From assembly GCA_001411745.2 (NCBI GenBank), contig LIQB01000005.1, positions 184,805-248,804 of the forward strand: DNA of 64,000 bases, written 5' to 3'. Both the position numbers and the translations under genes were made by a program. Under the pieces are notes generated by a model. That model worked only from the letters and a program-made list of their open reading frames with translations. It searched no databases and was not told the origin of the DNA. Below are positions 54,089 through 62,339 of the stretch, piece after piece (the stretch's first letter is position 1; every line of letters starts with the position of its first letter). This stretch comes from Psychrobacter glacincola (lineage in GTDB: Bacteria; Pseudomonadota; Gammaproteobacteria; Pseudomonadales; Moraxellaceae).

Positions 54089-55864
54089 TCACTCTAGATG
54101 CTTTAAACCAATGGTTCTAAGCTTCCCTTTATCATCCACTTCTTTTATGACCAACGACCATTCGTCATTGATATCGACCGTATCACCCGATACTGGCTTT
54201 ATCTCTAAGCTATCATTGATATATTCAGCAACCGTTTGATCCCACATACTTTTGGCGCTGTCCTCAGATTTGGATTTGAGTTTATCGACAAGCGACTCAG
54301 ACGCCATAATACCGGTAAAAAACGGTAAATCTCCAAGCTTCACGCTTGGGGATAGCAGCCAATCGCCATAAAAATCATCCATGGCTTTATGGTCAAGGGT
54401 CGTATCATTGAAAATCTTAGCAATTTGGGTAGCGTGGTTACCTGTCATCGCATACCACACCCTATCACCGCACTTGAGCTTGGTGTTTTCATCAACAACG
54501 ATAATATGCTGCCTGCGTACCAAGGCAAAGACACTGATTTCATCAGGGCTTATGCGCTTAGAGATGCTCATTGGATGACGATCAATCGCAAATGCCCCTG
54601 ACTTTACTTCAAACTCATATAAAGTAATGCTTGCTTTGTCAGATACCCAAACCTCATGCTCTTCTTCTGGGTCTTTGTTACTAGGAATACGCACTTTGAA
54701 TAAATTTGCCATAAAAGGAATGGTCGTGCCTTGTAAAATCAAAGACAAAACCACCACGCCAAAAGCAATATCAAACAGCATAAAAGCGCCATCTATTCCC
54801 GCCATCACCGGTAATATGGCAAGCGTAATAGGAACCGCGCCGCGCAGACCTACCCAAGAAATAAAGCCGATTTCTCTGTCTTTAAATTTAAAGGGTTTCA
54901 CACTGGTATAGACCGCAATAGGACGGGCAATAAAGATCATAAAAGCAGCAATGGCGACGGAGTAATACCAAACATCAATCACATGCGATGGCGTCACCAA
55001 TAACCCTAGTACCACAAATAATACCGCTTGTGACAACCACGCAAAGCTATCCATCACCCGCATCACATGCTCAGTTGAGCGCACCTTATGGTTGCCAATT
55101 AGCACACCGGTGAGATAAATAGCCAAAAATCCACTGCCGCCAATCAGATTAGTCGCGGCAAAGACTGCCAAGCCCGCAGACATGATCAAAATGGCATACA
55201 TACCCTCTGCTAAGTGTATTTTTGGTAATAGCCTCGCCAATAAATAACCAAACAGTAAACCCATGCCCAAACCAAAGCCAAGCTGCTGTAATAGCAGCCC
55301 TAAAAAGCCCAGTACCGTCTGTCCAGCGGGATCAACATTTAAAGCGATTAATCCTGTCACCAGCAAAATAGCCAAAGGATCGTTCGCGCCCGATTCTAGC
55401 TCCAATGTAGCCTGTACACGATCGTTAAGCTTGACGCCACCATTACGCAGTAGCGAAAACACCGCTGCTGCATCGGTTGAACCGACAATGGCCGCCATCA
55501 ATAGACCAAGACGCCAATCAACATCGAGTAGCCAGGTGACGAATATACCCAGTATCATTACCGTCGCAAGTACGCCCCAAGTGGCTAAAGTAATAGCAGG
55601 CTTGAGACCCACTCGAAATGACTTAAAAGACGTGCGCAGTCCACCATCTAACAAGATACAAGCAAGAGCCGCCTGCCCAACGAAATTAGCAAGCCCGTAT
55701 TGGGCGAACTCGATACCTAAAATACCATCTTCGCCTGCCAACATCCCTACGATCAAAAACAACAGCAATAGCGGAACGCCTAAGCGCGCCGATAACGTAC
55801 TTGCCATAATACTGGCGAAAATTAACAATGCCCCTACGAGATAGATGATATTTAAGGTATCCAT
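54089..55864 (-). CDS. nhaP2: K+/H+ antiporter, CvrA/NhaP2 family
   Basis: A 591-residue inner-membrane CPA1 antiporter. About twelve helices span 1-390 with the family's GLRGAVPITLAILPVMAG and GSTDAAAVFSLLRNGG segments. A cytosolic RCK/TrkA-C domain follows (about 405-485, TLYEFEVKSGAFAIDRHPM) and then a CorC/HlyC-like C-terminal domain (about 505-590). It exchanges cytosolic K+ or Na+ for protons, with regulation by the C-terminal domains. The gene stands alone. Confidence 0.9.
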   Translation of the reverse strand: MDTLNIIYLVGALLIFASIMASTLSARLGVPLLLLFLIVGMLAGEDGILGIEFAQYGLANFVGQAALACILLDGGLRTSFKSFRVGLKPAITLATWGVLATVMILGIFVTWLLDVDWRLGLLMAAIVGSTDAAAVFSLLRNGGVKLNDRVQATLELESGANDPLAILLVTGLIALNVDPAGQTVLGFLGLLLQQLGFGLGMGLLFGYLLARLLPKIHLAEGMYAILIMSAGLAVFAATNLIGGSGFLAIYLTGVLIGNHKVRSTEHVMRVMDSFAWLSQAVLFVVLGLLVTPSHVIDVWYYSVAIAAFMIFIARPIAVYTSVKPFKFKDREIGFISWVGLRGAVPITLAILPVMAGIDGAFMLFDIAFGVVVLSLILQGTTIPFMANLFKVRIPSNKDPEEEHEVWVSDKASITLYEFEVKSGAFAIDRHPMSISKRISPDEISVFALVRRQHIIVVDENTKLKCGDRVWYAMTGNHATQIAKIFNDTTLDHKAMDDFYGDWLLSPSVKLGDLPFFTGIMASESLVDKLKSKSEDSAKSMWDQTVAEYINDSLEIKPVSGDTVDINDEWSLVIKEVDDKGKLRTIGLKHLE

Positions 55865-56078
55865 CTTTTTTTAAGCCCTATTTTTATAAATTGTAATGAA
55901 TGGAGTTATCGCGATCATTCTAATTTTAGTTTGCTACAGGTAGCACCATAAAATCGCTCTTAAGAATAACATCTACGACCGAATCTATAAAAATTATCTG
56001 TAGAAATATGTACCGAATTTTATATATACCTTTGATATATTGCCCTTTGACAGAGTTTACGTTTTTTTCTAACCACAA

Positions 56079-56414
56079 CTAAGCCTGAATGTACTGCCAT
56101 GTAAGGACCAAAATCGCTGCGGCTATTGTCCAAGCGACAACGCCGAACAGTAATGCCTTATATAAGCTGACGTAACCCATGCTAAAAAACACCACAAAGG
56201 TATAAATAAGGTGCGGTATGACACCGAGCATACTAAATATTAATGCGACTTTTAAATCGGCGGGGCTACGCTCAGTACCCACAATAAAGTGACTGATTAA
56301 TGTAAATGTGGGGAACAATGGCGCGAGTGCTGCCAAATAAAAAAATCTGGTTTGCGCGAATAATTGAATCGCCAATACCATTAGAGCACCAATAAGCATT
56401 TTTAACCAAATCAC
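56079..56414 (-). CDS. GlpM family membrane protein
   Basis: A small inner-membrane protein of 111 residues if started at GTG 56414; ATG 56399 is the other candidate. The family block LIGALMVLAIQLFAQTRFFYLAALAPLFPTFTLISHFIVG is GlpM-like, with four helices. The longer frame begins at 56555, but that start lies inside the terminator hairpin of the upstream gene and would add ~47 residues not found in the family. GGAG lies 11 nt before the GTG. GlpM was linked to alginate production in Pseudomonas; its role here is unknown. Confidence 0.78.
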   Translation of the reverse strand: MIWLKMLIGALMVLAIQLFAQTRFFYLAALAPLFPTFTLISHFIVGTERSPADLKVALIFSMLGVIPHLIYTFVVFFSMGYVSLYKALLFGVVAWTIAAAILVLTWQYIQA

Positions 56415-56540
56415 GACGGGGTCATCTCCTATGGAATGATAAGGGCTGGAAATAGCCCAATCCACCATGATACTAAAGTCTGCAAACCGACATAAGAGTA
56501 ATAGCTGATTAATTAATCTATATGATAAAAAAGTGCAAAA

Positions 56541-56572
56541 AGCCCCATCTAGCAATGGTGCTAAATGGGGCT
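56541..56572 (-). terminator. Terminator after 2-oxoacid decarboxylase gene
   Basis: Read leftward, AGCCCCATTTAGC pairs with GCTAGATGGGGCT around a 6-nt loop and is followed by TTTTT. A second AGCCCCATTT copy adjoins upstream. Confidence 0.88.
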
Positions 56573-56617
56573 AAATGGGGCTATTCATTTTTATGAAGCG
56601 AGTTTTTTATTACTCAC

Positions 56618-58288
56618 TCAATCATTTTTTGGCTTCAGTGCGGCACTGATATCGGCGAGTAGTGGCGGGATATCATGCTTATCAGCGATGACCTCCAACA
56701 TAACCAACTTGTCTTTTACAGCCGCTGCTTGCGTAAGAGCCGCTTTTAACTCGCCTGCTGTTTCTGCTTTTAGCAGCAGACTATTATCATCGGTAGCACC
56801 AAAAGCTTTTGGCATCATCTGCCAGTCACACTTAGGAATATCATTATAGCGCTGGTTTTCACCATGAATCGCCCGCTCCACGGTATAGCCATCATTATTA
56901 ATCAGTACAATCACTGGATTGATATGCTCTTGAATCATCACCGCGATTTCTTGAATGGTCAATAATGCTGAGCCATCACCAATCAATAAAACACTGCGCT
57001 TGTTTGGCGATGCAATAGCCGCACCCAAACTTGCCGGCAACGTATAGCCAATCGAACCCCACATTGGTTGTCCATAACAAGTCACGCCTTCTGGTAAACG
57101 CACATCACTGATACCAAAATACGCCGTTCCCTGTTCTGCAAACACCAAATTATTATGGTCTAGATGATCGGCAATGATATGCCATAGATCCTCTTGAAGA
57201 ATAGCCTCATCGTCTTTACCCTGCTGCTCATGCGGCTTGACTTCTTTACAGAACTGCTTTGGCACAATATTAATATCTGAGGTCAAGACTTCATGTAGCG
57301 TTTTTAGGGCGTCTTTTAGGGCAATGGGCGCAAAGTTTTTGCCAGCAATGCTCGCGCGCTCATAATGCAAATCAACCACTGTATTTTCATCAATGTCTTG
57401 GCTAAAACCCGCCGTCGTAGTATCGGTATATTGCACACCGATTTTTATTAAGCACTCACAGTTTTCGACTGCATCCTTGACCACGGGACGTGATGCCACG
57501 CCAGCATAAGTCCCTGCCCAGCGCTCACTATTTTCGTCAAGTAAGGTTTTGCCCCATGACAACGTCGTATAAGGAATATCCGTATCAGCGATAAGTGCTT
57601 TAAGCTGATTTTGTAGTCCCAAACGATGCACCATCAAATCTGCCATCAGCGTCGTGGTTTTGTTTGGCAGAAATTCTATGAGCGCTTGTTTAAAATCTGC
57701 CAATGCTGCTTGACTGGTGATGTCTTCTTGGCTATCAACAAGCTTTGTAGTCGGCGGATAAATAGGTTGACGAGCAACGTCAGGCGATAGTAACAGATAG
57801 CCTGGGCGATGTTTTTTAAGAATTAAACGAATCACACGGTCGATTTCTGAGGCAGCATTTTCAGGGGTAAGCTGCGCTCGTGCTACCGTGACCGGCTCTA
57901 CCATTTTAATAAAATGATTGAACACGCCATCACCAAGTGAGTGATGGATGCGGCGCTTTGAATCTTGTAGAGCCGTACTTGGCGCGCCCACGATATGTAG
58001 CACTGGTGCATACTCAGCAAAAGAGCCTGCGGTCGCGTTAATCGCTGACAATTCTCCCACCCCAAAGGTCGTCACCATCGCCGCAAAGCCGCGCTCACGT
58101 GCATAGCCGTCAGCTGCGTAACCTGCATTTAACTCATTGGTGTTACCCACCCAGCGCAGCTTATCAGAGGCGATAATATTGTCTAAAAAAGTTAAGTTGA
58201 AATCACCAGGTACGCCAAATATCTCTGACGCGCCTGCTTCTGCGACACGATCAAACAAATAATCAGCGATGGTATATTGTTGACTCAT
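56618..58288 (-). CDS. ipdC: Indolepyruvate/2-oxoacid decarboxylase (ThDP-dependent)
   Basis: A 556-residue thiamine-diphosphate decarboxylase. The activating glutamate is in WVGNTNELNAGYAADGYAR; the paired catalytic histidines occur in RIHHSLGDG (about residue 115); the cofactor site reads GDGSALLTIQEIAVMIQ...INNDGYTVE. This is the pyruvate/indolepyruvate/phenylpyruvate decarboxylase branch, so it releases CO2 from an aromatic or branched 2-oxo acid to give an aldehyde. AAGGATAAG precedes the ATG. It is the second ThDP decarboxylase in the window and is distant from the AruI-like one in sequence. The true substrate cannot be read from the motifs. Confidence 0.87.
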   Translation of the reverse strand: MSQQYTIADYLFDRVAEAGASEIFGVPGDFNLTFLDNIIASDKLRWVGNTNELNAGYAADGYARERGFAAMVTTFGVGELSAINATAGSFAEYAPVLHIVGAPSTALQDSKRRIHHSLGDGVFNHFIKMVEPVTVARAQLTPENAASEIDRVIRLILKKHRPGYLLLSPDVARQPIYPPTTKLVDSQEDITSQAALADFKQALIEFLPNKTTTLMADLMVHRLGLQNQLKALIADTDIPYTTLSWGKTLLDENSERWAGTYAGVASRPVVKDAVENCECLIKIGVQYTDTTTAGFSQDIDENTVVDLHYERASIAGKNFAPIALKDALKTLHEVLTSDINIVPKQFCKEVKPHEQQGKDDEAILQEDLWHIIADHLDHNNLVFAEQGTAYFGISDVRLPEGVTCYGQPMWGSIGYTLPASLGAAIASPNKRSVLLIGDGSALLTIQEIAVMIQEHINPVIVLINNDGYTVERAIHGENQRYNDIPKCDWQMMPKAFGATDDNSLLLKAETAGELKAALTQAAAVKDKLVMLEVIADKHDIPPLLADISAALKPKND

Positions 58289-58484
58289 AGTACTTATCCT
58301 TAAGTGTTATCTTTATAAATCATGAAAATGATTAATATGGTTAAAGTCATTATAAAACTGTATTCCAGCCTATTTATAGAAAGCAAAGCTTTTGGAATAT
58401 AGATTACAACAATCTGTTATATCACAGATGAAGGCTAGGATAATATGCCAATTTACTATCTTTTACTTTTTTTCATACTAACTG

Positions 58485-58512
58485 TTGACACGTTCAAAAA
58501 ACTGCGTATAAT
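58485..58512 (+). promoter_or_regulatory. Sigma-70 promoter of tRNA-Gly
   Basis: TTGACA (58485-58490), a 16-bp spacer and TATAAT (58507-58512) are perfect consensus hexamers 48 bp before the tRNA. The leader between them contains GATAGTTAATT twice in tandem (58531 and 58542) plus a partial third. Confidence 0.92.
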
Positions 58513-58560
58513 ACGCCTTCATCAACTGATGATAGTTAATTGATAGTTAATTGATAATTA

Positions 58561-58635
58561 GCGGGAATAGCTCAGTGGTAGAGCATAACCTTGCCAAGGT
58601 TGGGGTCGAGAGTTCGAATCTCTTTTCCCGCTCCA
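58561..58635 (+). tRNA. tRNA-Gly (anticodon GCC)
   Basis: The 75-nt cloverleaf is complete: acceptor GCGGGAA pairs with TTCCCGC, the D arm is GCTC...GAGC, the anticodon arm ACCTTGCCAAGGT carries GCC, and the T arm has GTTCGAATC. The encoded end reads CTCCA, with the CCA in the gene. It is followed by a terminator. The 3' end is a typical attachment site for the integrase of the next region. Confidence 0.96.
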
Positions 58636-58642
58636 AATACTT

Positions 58643-58675
58643 AAAAAGCCTCACTTAACAGTGAGGCTTTTTTTT
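58643..58675 (+). terminator. Rho-independent terminator after tRNA-Gly
   Basis: AAAAAGCCTCACT pairs with AGTGAGGCTTTTT around TAAC, followed by TTTT. Confidence 0.93.
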
Positions 58676-58769
58676 GTCTAATTTTCGGGGGTTGTAGCGT
58701 TTTTCAGCATGAGCTATTCAGTCTAATTGCTAAGTTTAACTAACATATTAAAAGCTCAAAAATCAGCAC

Positions 58770-58945
58770 CGTGACCAAAACGTGACCATTTCGTGCCCAC
58801 ACTATAAACACTGGTTTCGTAATTGACCCCAACTTATTATTCTCATCTCTATAAAAAGCGATGCTAAGAAATATTTTCTTAACATCGCTTTTCCTTTTTT
58901 ACCACTTTTGTATATTGGGCTCATAGCGTGACCAAAACGTGACCA
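58770..58945. repeat. Direct repeats at left end of integrated element
   Basis: The 19-bp sequence CGTGACCAAAACGTGACCA occurs at 58770-58788 and again, exactly, at 58927-58945; each holds two CGTGACC copies. They lie between tRNA-Gly and the regulator gene, in a 428-bp gap without a gene, and look like integrase arm-type binding sites. The binding role is inferred. Confidence 0.65.
58854..58892. terminator. Long stem-loop between direct repeats
   Basis: AAAAGCGATGCTAAGAA pairs with TTCTTAACATCGCTTTT (one mismatch) around a 5-nt loop. T-runs lie on both sides, so it could stop transcription from either direction. Confidence 0.75.
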
Positions 58946-59063
58946 AATCATGAAAAAGTAAGTTTTAAAAATAACCCCAACCTTAATTGTAGGCTTTGGA
59001 ACGTCATATATATAAGGCTCTGCCACTTATTCCTCTACGCATTTTTTCCAATTTTGTAGATCC

Positions 59064-59288
59064 TCAAGACTCTTCATCATCTTTAGTATTTGGCTTATAA
59101 ATAAATAAGTCACCCACCTGCACGTCTAAAAACTCACATAACTGGTCGATAGTATTGAAATCAATTCTTGAAGATTCTTCGTTATATAGTTTATGAAGCG
59201 TTGATTTGCTCATGCCTGTTGCTCTTACAACATCTGCTACGCGCAGTTTTTTCTCTGCCAGAATAACAGGGAGTTTAGACACGATCAT
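59064..59288 (-). CDS. XRE/Cro-type small transcriptional regulator
   Basis: A 74-residue helix-turn-helix protein: AEKKLRVADVVRATGMSKSTLHKLYN followed by FNTIDQLCEFLDVQVGDLF. This is the short YozG/Cro-like type with no ligand domain. It is read away from the excisionase-like gene across a promoter region with two TTACC-N8-GGTAA sites, and probably represses both. The AGAGG ribosome site lies within the first operator. Confidence 0.87.
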   Translation of the reverse strand: MIVSKLPVILAEKKLRVADVVRATGMSKSTLHKLYNEESSRIDFNTIDQLCEFLDVQVGDLFIYKPNTKDDEES

Positions 59289-59293
59289 AAAAA

Positions 59294-59311
59294 TTACCTC
59301 TTTTCGGGTAA
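59294..59311. promoter_or_regulatory. Operator of XRE regulator (site 1)
   Basis: TTACC-N8-GGTAA, 18 bp, 5 bp upstream of the XRE start codon and overlapping its ribosome site. The identical arms and spacing recur at 59365. Confidence 0.7.
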
Positions 59312-59364
59312 AAATGCTTTACATTGAGGTAAAAAGATAATATAGTACACAAATCGGTTATTAA

Positions 59365-59382
59365 TTACCTTTAAGCGGGTAA
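59365..59382. promoter_or_regulatory. Operator of XRE regulator (site 2)
   Basis: TTACC-N8-GGTAA again, 71 bp from site 1. GAGGTAA half-sites at 59326 and at 59474 (in the excisionase ribosome site) extend the set. Confidence 0.7.
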
Positions 59383-59484
59383 ATATTAACTGATTCCTTC
59401 AAGATGCATTTTTACAGGTTGATAAAATAATTTTTATTCTATCACTTAATGCGATGACTTAATAACTGAAAAGAGGTAAATATA

Positions 59485-59700
59485 ATGAGCAATACTTATT
59501 TAACAACTGATGAGCTAGCCGAACGTATCAAGTACGACCCACGTACTATCCGTAATCAAATGAAAGACACTGTTTTGATTGAGAACATTCACTACATCCG
59601 TCCTTTTGGCGGTCGTAAGATTTTATATGTATGGGAGCGTATCGAAGAAGATATGTGTAAGCCGGTGATGAGTGCTATTAACGGTATGGCACTTCAATAA
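59485..59700 (+). CDS. Excisionase-like helix-turn-helix protein
   Basis: A 71-residue protein with the winged-helix pattern of excisionases/AlpA regulators: YLTTDELAERIKYDPRTIRNQMKDTVLIENIHYIRPFGGRKILYVWE. It is followed 34 bp later by the integrase gene, the usual order for a directionality factor. AGAGG precedes the ATG. Divergent from the XRE gene. Confidence 0.8.
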   Translation: MSNTYLTTDELAERIKYDPRTIRNQMKDTVLIENIHYIRPFGGRKILYVWERIEEDMCKPVMSAINGMALQ

Positions 59701-59734
59701 CTCACTGTACATTAACAAGATTAGGAGAATTATC

Positions 59735-60979
59735 ATGGCTACTATACAAGGACGGTTTGGCAAACTAATCGCCGACTTCTACTACCTAGGTATACGTTGT
59801 CGAGAAAAGACTAGCTTAGAAGATAACCCAGCTAACAGAAGAAAATTAGCGACTGTTTTGAAAAAAATCGAAGCAGAAATAACCCTAGGCATCTTCGACT
59901 ATGGCGCCTACTTTCCAAAGAGTACGCGTTTAAAAGAGATGACTGCACTGGCTGATAGAGCGGAAGCTTGTATCAGTCGCAATCCGACCTTTAGGCAGTT
60001 TGTCGATATTTGGTATGAGGAGAAGAAGATTGAATGGCGACCGAGCTATCGGCAAAAGACGCAGATTATTTTGAATAAGTATTTGTTACCTGAGTTTGGT
60101 GGCAAAGCAGTACATGCGATAAGAAAACCAGACTTGCTGACCTTCCGTAGCTCTCTCGCCAAAGTTCGTTACGGTAAAGATGGTCAGTCAAGTCTGTCAG
60201 TAGCAAGAATCAATCAGATCATGATACTTCTTCGTATGATACTAGAAGAAGCATCAGATCGCCATGAGTTTGAGATGCCTTATAAAAATATTAAGAATCT
60301 CAAGCAAGCTCGTCCGGATGTGAGTCCTTTTACATTAGATGAGGTATGGCTGATTTTAAAGCATGTCCGCGCGGACTATAAGCCCTACTACACCATTCGC
60401 TTTTTTACAGGAATGCGTACCAGTGAGATCGATGGACTGAAGTGGGACTGCATTAACTTTGATCGGCGCGAGATTAGTATTAGAGGGGCATTAGTGAATG
60501 GGGAAATGGGTCCAACAAAAACCTTAGGCTCACAACGTGATATTGCGATGTCGCAGTTGGTCTATGACGCCCTGCTGGAGCAGAAGGCACGTACCTTTGG
60601 TAAGTCAGAGTTTATCTTCTGCAACTCACAGGGCAATCCGATGGAGTATCGCAATGTGAATCGGCGGGTATGGAAACCGACGCTTGCCCTACTCGGTCTC
60701 AAACACCGGCGTGCTTATCAGACTCGGCACACGGCAGCGACGCTTTGGCTGGCTGCTGGTGAAAATCCTGAATGGATAGCACGGCAGATGGGTCACAGCA
60801 GTACGGAGATGCTGTTTCGGGTGTACAGTCGCTATGTACCTGATATTACCCGTCAGGATGGCTCAGCAATGGATAACTTGCTCTTAGCGAGTAAGGAAAA
60901 GCTAACCAGCGCATCGAATAGCTCTGACACTGAATCACTCATCAGGAATAAACAGACTGACAAGGAGACGTCACTATGA
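59735..60979 (+). CDS. Tyrosine recombinase / phage-type integrase
   Basis: A 414-residue integrase. ATG 59735 has TTAGGAG upstream and is preferred to a longer frame from 59672 that overlaps the excisionase-like gene. An N-terminal arm-binding domain (FGKLIADFYYLGIRCREKT, like DUF3596) and a core-binding domain (about 95-205) precede the catalytic part: R in FFTGMRTSEIDGL, then YQTRHTAAT (the usual HxxR box, with Y for H), HSS in IARQMGHSST and the nucleophile in RVYSRYV. It should act at the neighbouring tRNA-Gly. Confidence 0.93.
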   Translation: MATIQGRFGKLIADFYYLGIRCREKTSLEDNPANRRKLATVLKKIEAEITLGIFDYGAYFPKSTRLKEMTALADRAEACISRNPTFRQFVDIWYEEKKIEWRPSYRQKTQIILNKYLLPEFGGKAVHAIRKPDLLTFRSSLAKVRYGKDGQSSLSVARINQIMILLRMILEEASDRHEFEMPYKNIKNLKQARPDVSPFTLDEVWLILKHVRADYKPYYTIRFFTGMRTSEIDGLKWDCINFDRREISIRGALVNGEMGPTKTLGSQRDIAMSQLVYDALLEQKARTFGKSEFIFCNSQGNPMEYRNVNRRVWKPTLALLGLKHRRAYQTRHTAATLWLAAGENPEWIARQMGHSSTEMLFRVYSRYVPDITRQDGSAMDNLLLASKEKLTSASNSSDTESLIRNKQTDKETSL

Positions 60980-61269
60980 CAATTATCAATTATGAGCAGC
61001 TGTTTAGCGAGTTTAAACGGGATGGTGCCATCAGTGATGATGCGAATGAGATTGCTAATGCATTAATGCGTGAGTTGTATATTTCATCGGGTCATAACCT
61101 CGCACGCTTCTTGGGAGTGAAGCGCTGTTTTGATAATGATATGGCGATGCGGGTATGGGTACAGAAGCGCTTGGATACCAGTCTTGGCTATGTGATAGAG
61201 GATATGCGTTGTCAGCTTCAGAGCGAGCTTCATGAGCTATTACCGCACTCTGACTATGTCGGCTACTAA
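60976..61269 (+). CDS. Hypothetical cargo protein
   Basis: A 97-residue soluble protein I do not recognise. Its ATG overlaps the integrase stop (ATGA) and AAGGAG lies upstream, so it is translated with the integrase. The sequence is charged and mainly helical, with EIANALMRELYISSGHNLARFLG followed by RVWVQKRLDTS. The next gene follows at once. Confidence 0.75.
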   Translation: MTIINYEQLFSEFKRDGAISDDANEIANALMRELYISSGHNLARFLGVKRCFDNDMAMRVWVQKRLDTSLGYVIEDMRCQLQSELHELLPHSDYVGY

Positions 61270-61279
61270 GGAGAATATG

Positions 61280-61600
61280 ATGAGTGTAAAGCTTCAGCCG
61301 AATATGACGCAGAACGCACGCGATCTAAGAATCTGTGAGGATTATTGGGCATATGATAACCAAAGTGATTATATCGCACATGTCGAAACCGTCTGTGAGA
61401 AGTATGAGATTAGCTCACCTGTATTGTTTGCGATAATCGCTCAGTGTTATGTCTACTTAGATGATGTTGTATGTGAGTACTGTGGTTATCCTTGTCCACT
61501 TGAAGTACCAGCAGATATTCCATATATGCGTGCAAAAGACGGTTGGTTATGCGCAATATGTGAGCATGCCTTATGGCGGACAGATAAAGAAAGAAAATGA
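61280..61600 (+). CDS. Hypothetical protein with paired CxxC motifs
   Basis: A 106-residue protein. Start 61280 is 6 nt from GGAG; earlier in-frame ATGs overlap the previous gene. The C-terminal half holds C-x2-C-x3-C (CEYCGYPC) and, 23 residues on, C-x2-C (CAICEH), a possible zinc ribbon. Unknown function; third gene in line after the integrase. Confidence 0.7.
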   Translation: MSVKLQPNMTQNARDLRICEDYWAYDNQSDYIAHVETVCEKYEISSPVLFAIIAQCYVYLDDVVCEYCGYPCPLEVPADIPYMRAKDGWLCAICEHALWRTDKERK

Positions 61601-61612
61601 GTGTTAACCATC

Positions 61613-61648
61613 AGAAAAGCCAGACAGCTTAAGTTGTCTGGCTTTTCT
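61613..61648 (+). terminator. Perfect stem-loop terminator
   Basis: A 14-bp perfect stem (AGAAAAGCCAGACA / TGTCTGGCTTTTCT) with an 8-nt loop closes the integrase transcript and separates it from the leftward cassette. Confidence 0.85.
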
Positions 61649-61685
61649 GTGGGCGGCACATCTCCTCTTAAATACATTCAGAGGC

Positions 61686-62315
61686 TTAGTGAGCCTCAGC
61701 ATATATCATTCTTAAACGAAAAGAATTAGGTTCATCACTAATATTTGTGCAGTAGTACTTACATAAATCATCAGCCACAATGCTCTTTTCAATAAAATTC
61801 ATTATATAAGAAATATTATTTATTGAGAGGCTCTCACCACTCTCCATACCTATTAGTAGCCCTTCGACATTAAGGTTTTTAGGGAGCTGATCAACCAATT
61901 CATGAACTGTATTTTTCGCCATATCTGTTTCAAATGCATCCGTTATATGAATTTGAATAAATTTATATGGTTGTGATCGTTCGAATAAACTTTTAATATC
62001 GTTAACATCTATGCCTATTAAGCCTCGTGAACTAATATTTAACAATTTAACTACTTGATTTACTTCTTCAGATTGACACCTAACAATACCCTCTACTACT
62101 TCCAAGCTCTCTAACTCAGTGTCAGTTGTCTGTATACCTACTAAGAAGTAGGCATCTGTTTTTTCTTTTAATTTCAATAGCGCCTGATTATCCCATTTAT
62201 CACTAACACAAAAACAAGCAATAACTGATGGATGGTATTGCTCGATATTTGGTTTATATAAAAATGCAATAGGGACTTCTATCATAGACAGATCCTTGTC
62301 GAAAAATAAATTCAC
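61686..62315 (-). CDS. Unknown protein, faint FtsZ/tubulin C-terminal-domain similarity
   Basis: A 209-residue protein. Its C-terminal half (about 95-209) aligns with the 108-residue truncated product at 63567: GIDVNDIKSLFERSQPYKFI against GISYDNLRDTISFKRPAKFI, and ISDEPNSFRLRMIYAEA against ITDEPDRCWMGVIYVAS. Both read like the FtsZ C-terminal fold: a GL-x-x-VDF-x-D-V-like turn, a helix of alternating charge, a G-x-L-I-x-x-x-x-G strand, and a final R-hydrophobic strand. No GTPase signature is present. A direct relation to FtsZ is inference. It lies 24 bp downstream of the nuclease gene on the same strand. Confidence 0.65.
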   Translation of the reverse strand: MNLFFDKDLSMIEVPIAFLYKPNIEQYHPSVIACFCVSDKWDNQALLKLKEKTDAYFLVGIQTTDTELESLEVVEGIVRCQSEEVNQVVKLLNISSRGLIGIDVNDIKSLFERSQPYKFIQIHITDAFETDMAKNTVHELVDQLPKNLNVEGLLIGMESGESLSINNISYIMNFIEKSIVADDLCKYYCTNISDEPNSFRLRMIYAEAH

Positions 62316-62339
62316 GCTAACGCATAGGAGCCACGATAA

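Noticed and set aside
58802..59026. 74-codon leftward frame next to the tRNA
   Set aside because: It spans a stem-loop and one of the direct repeats and has no ribosome site.
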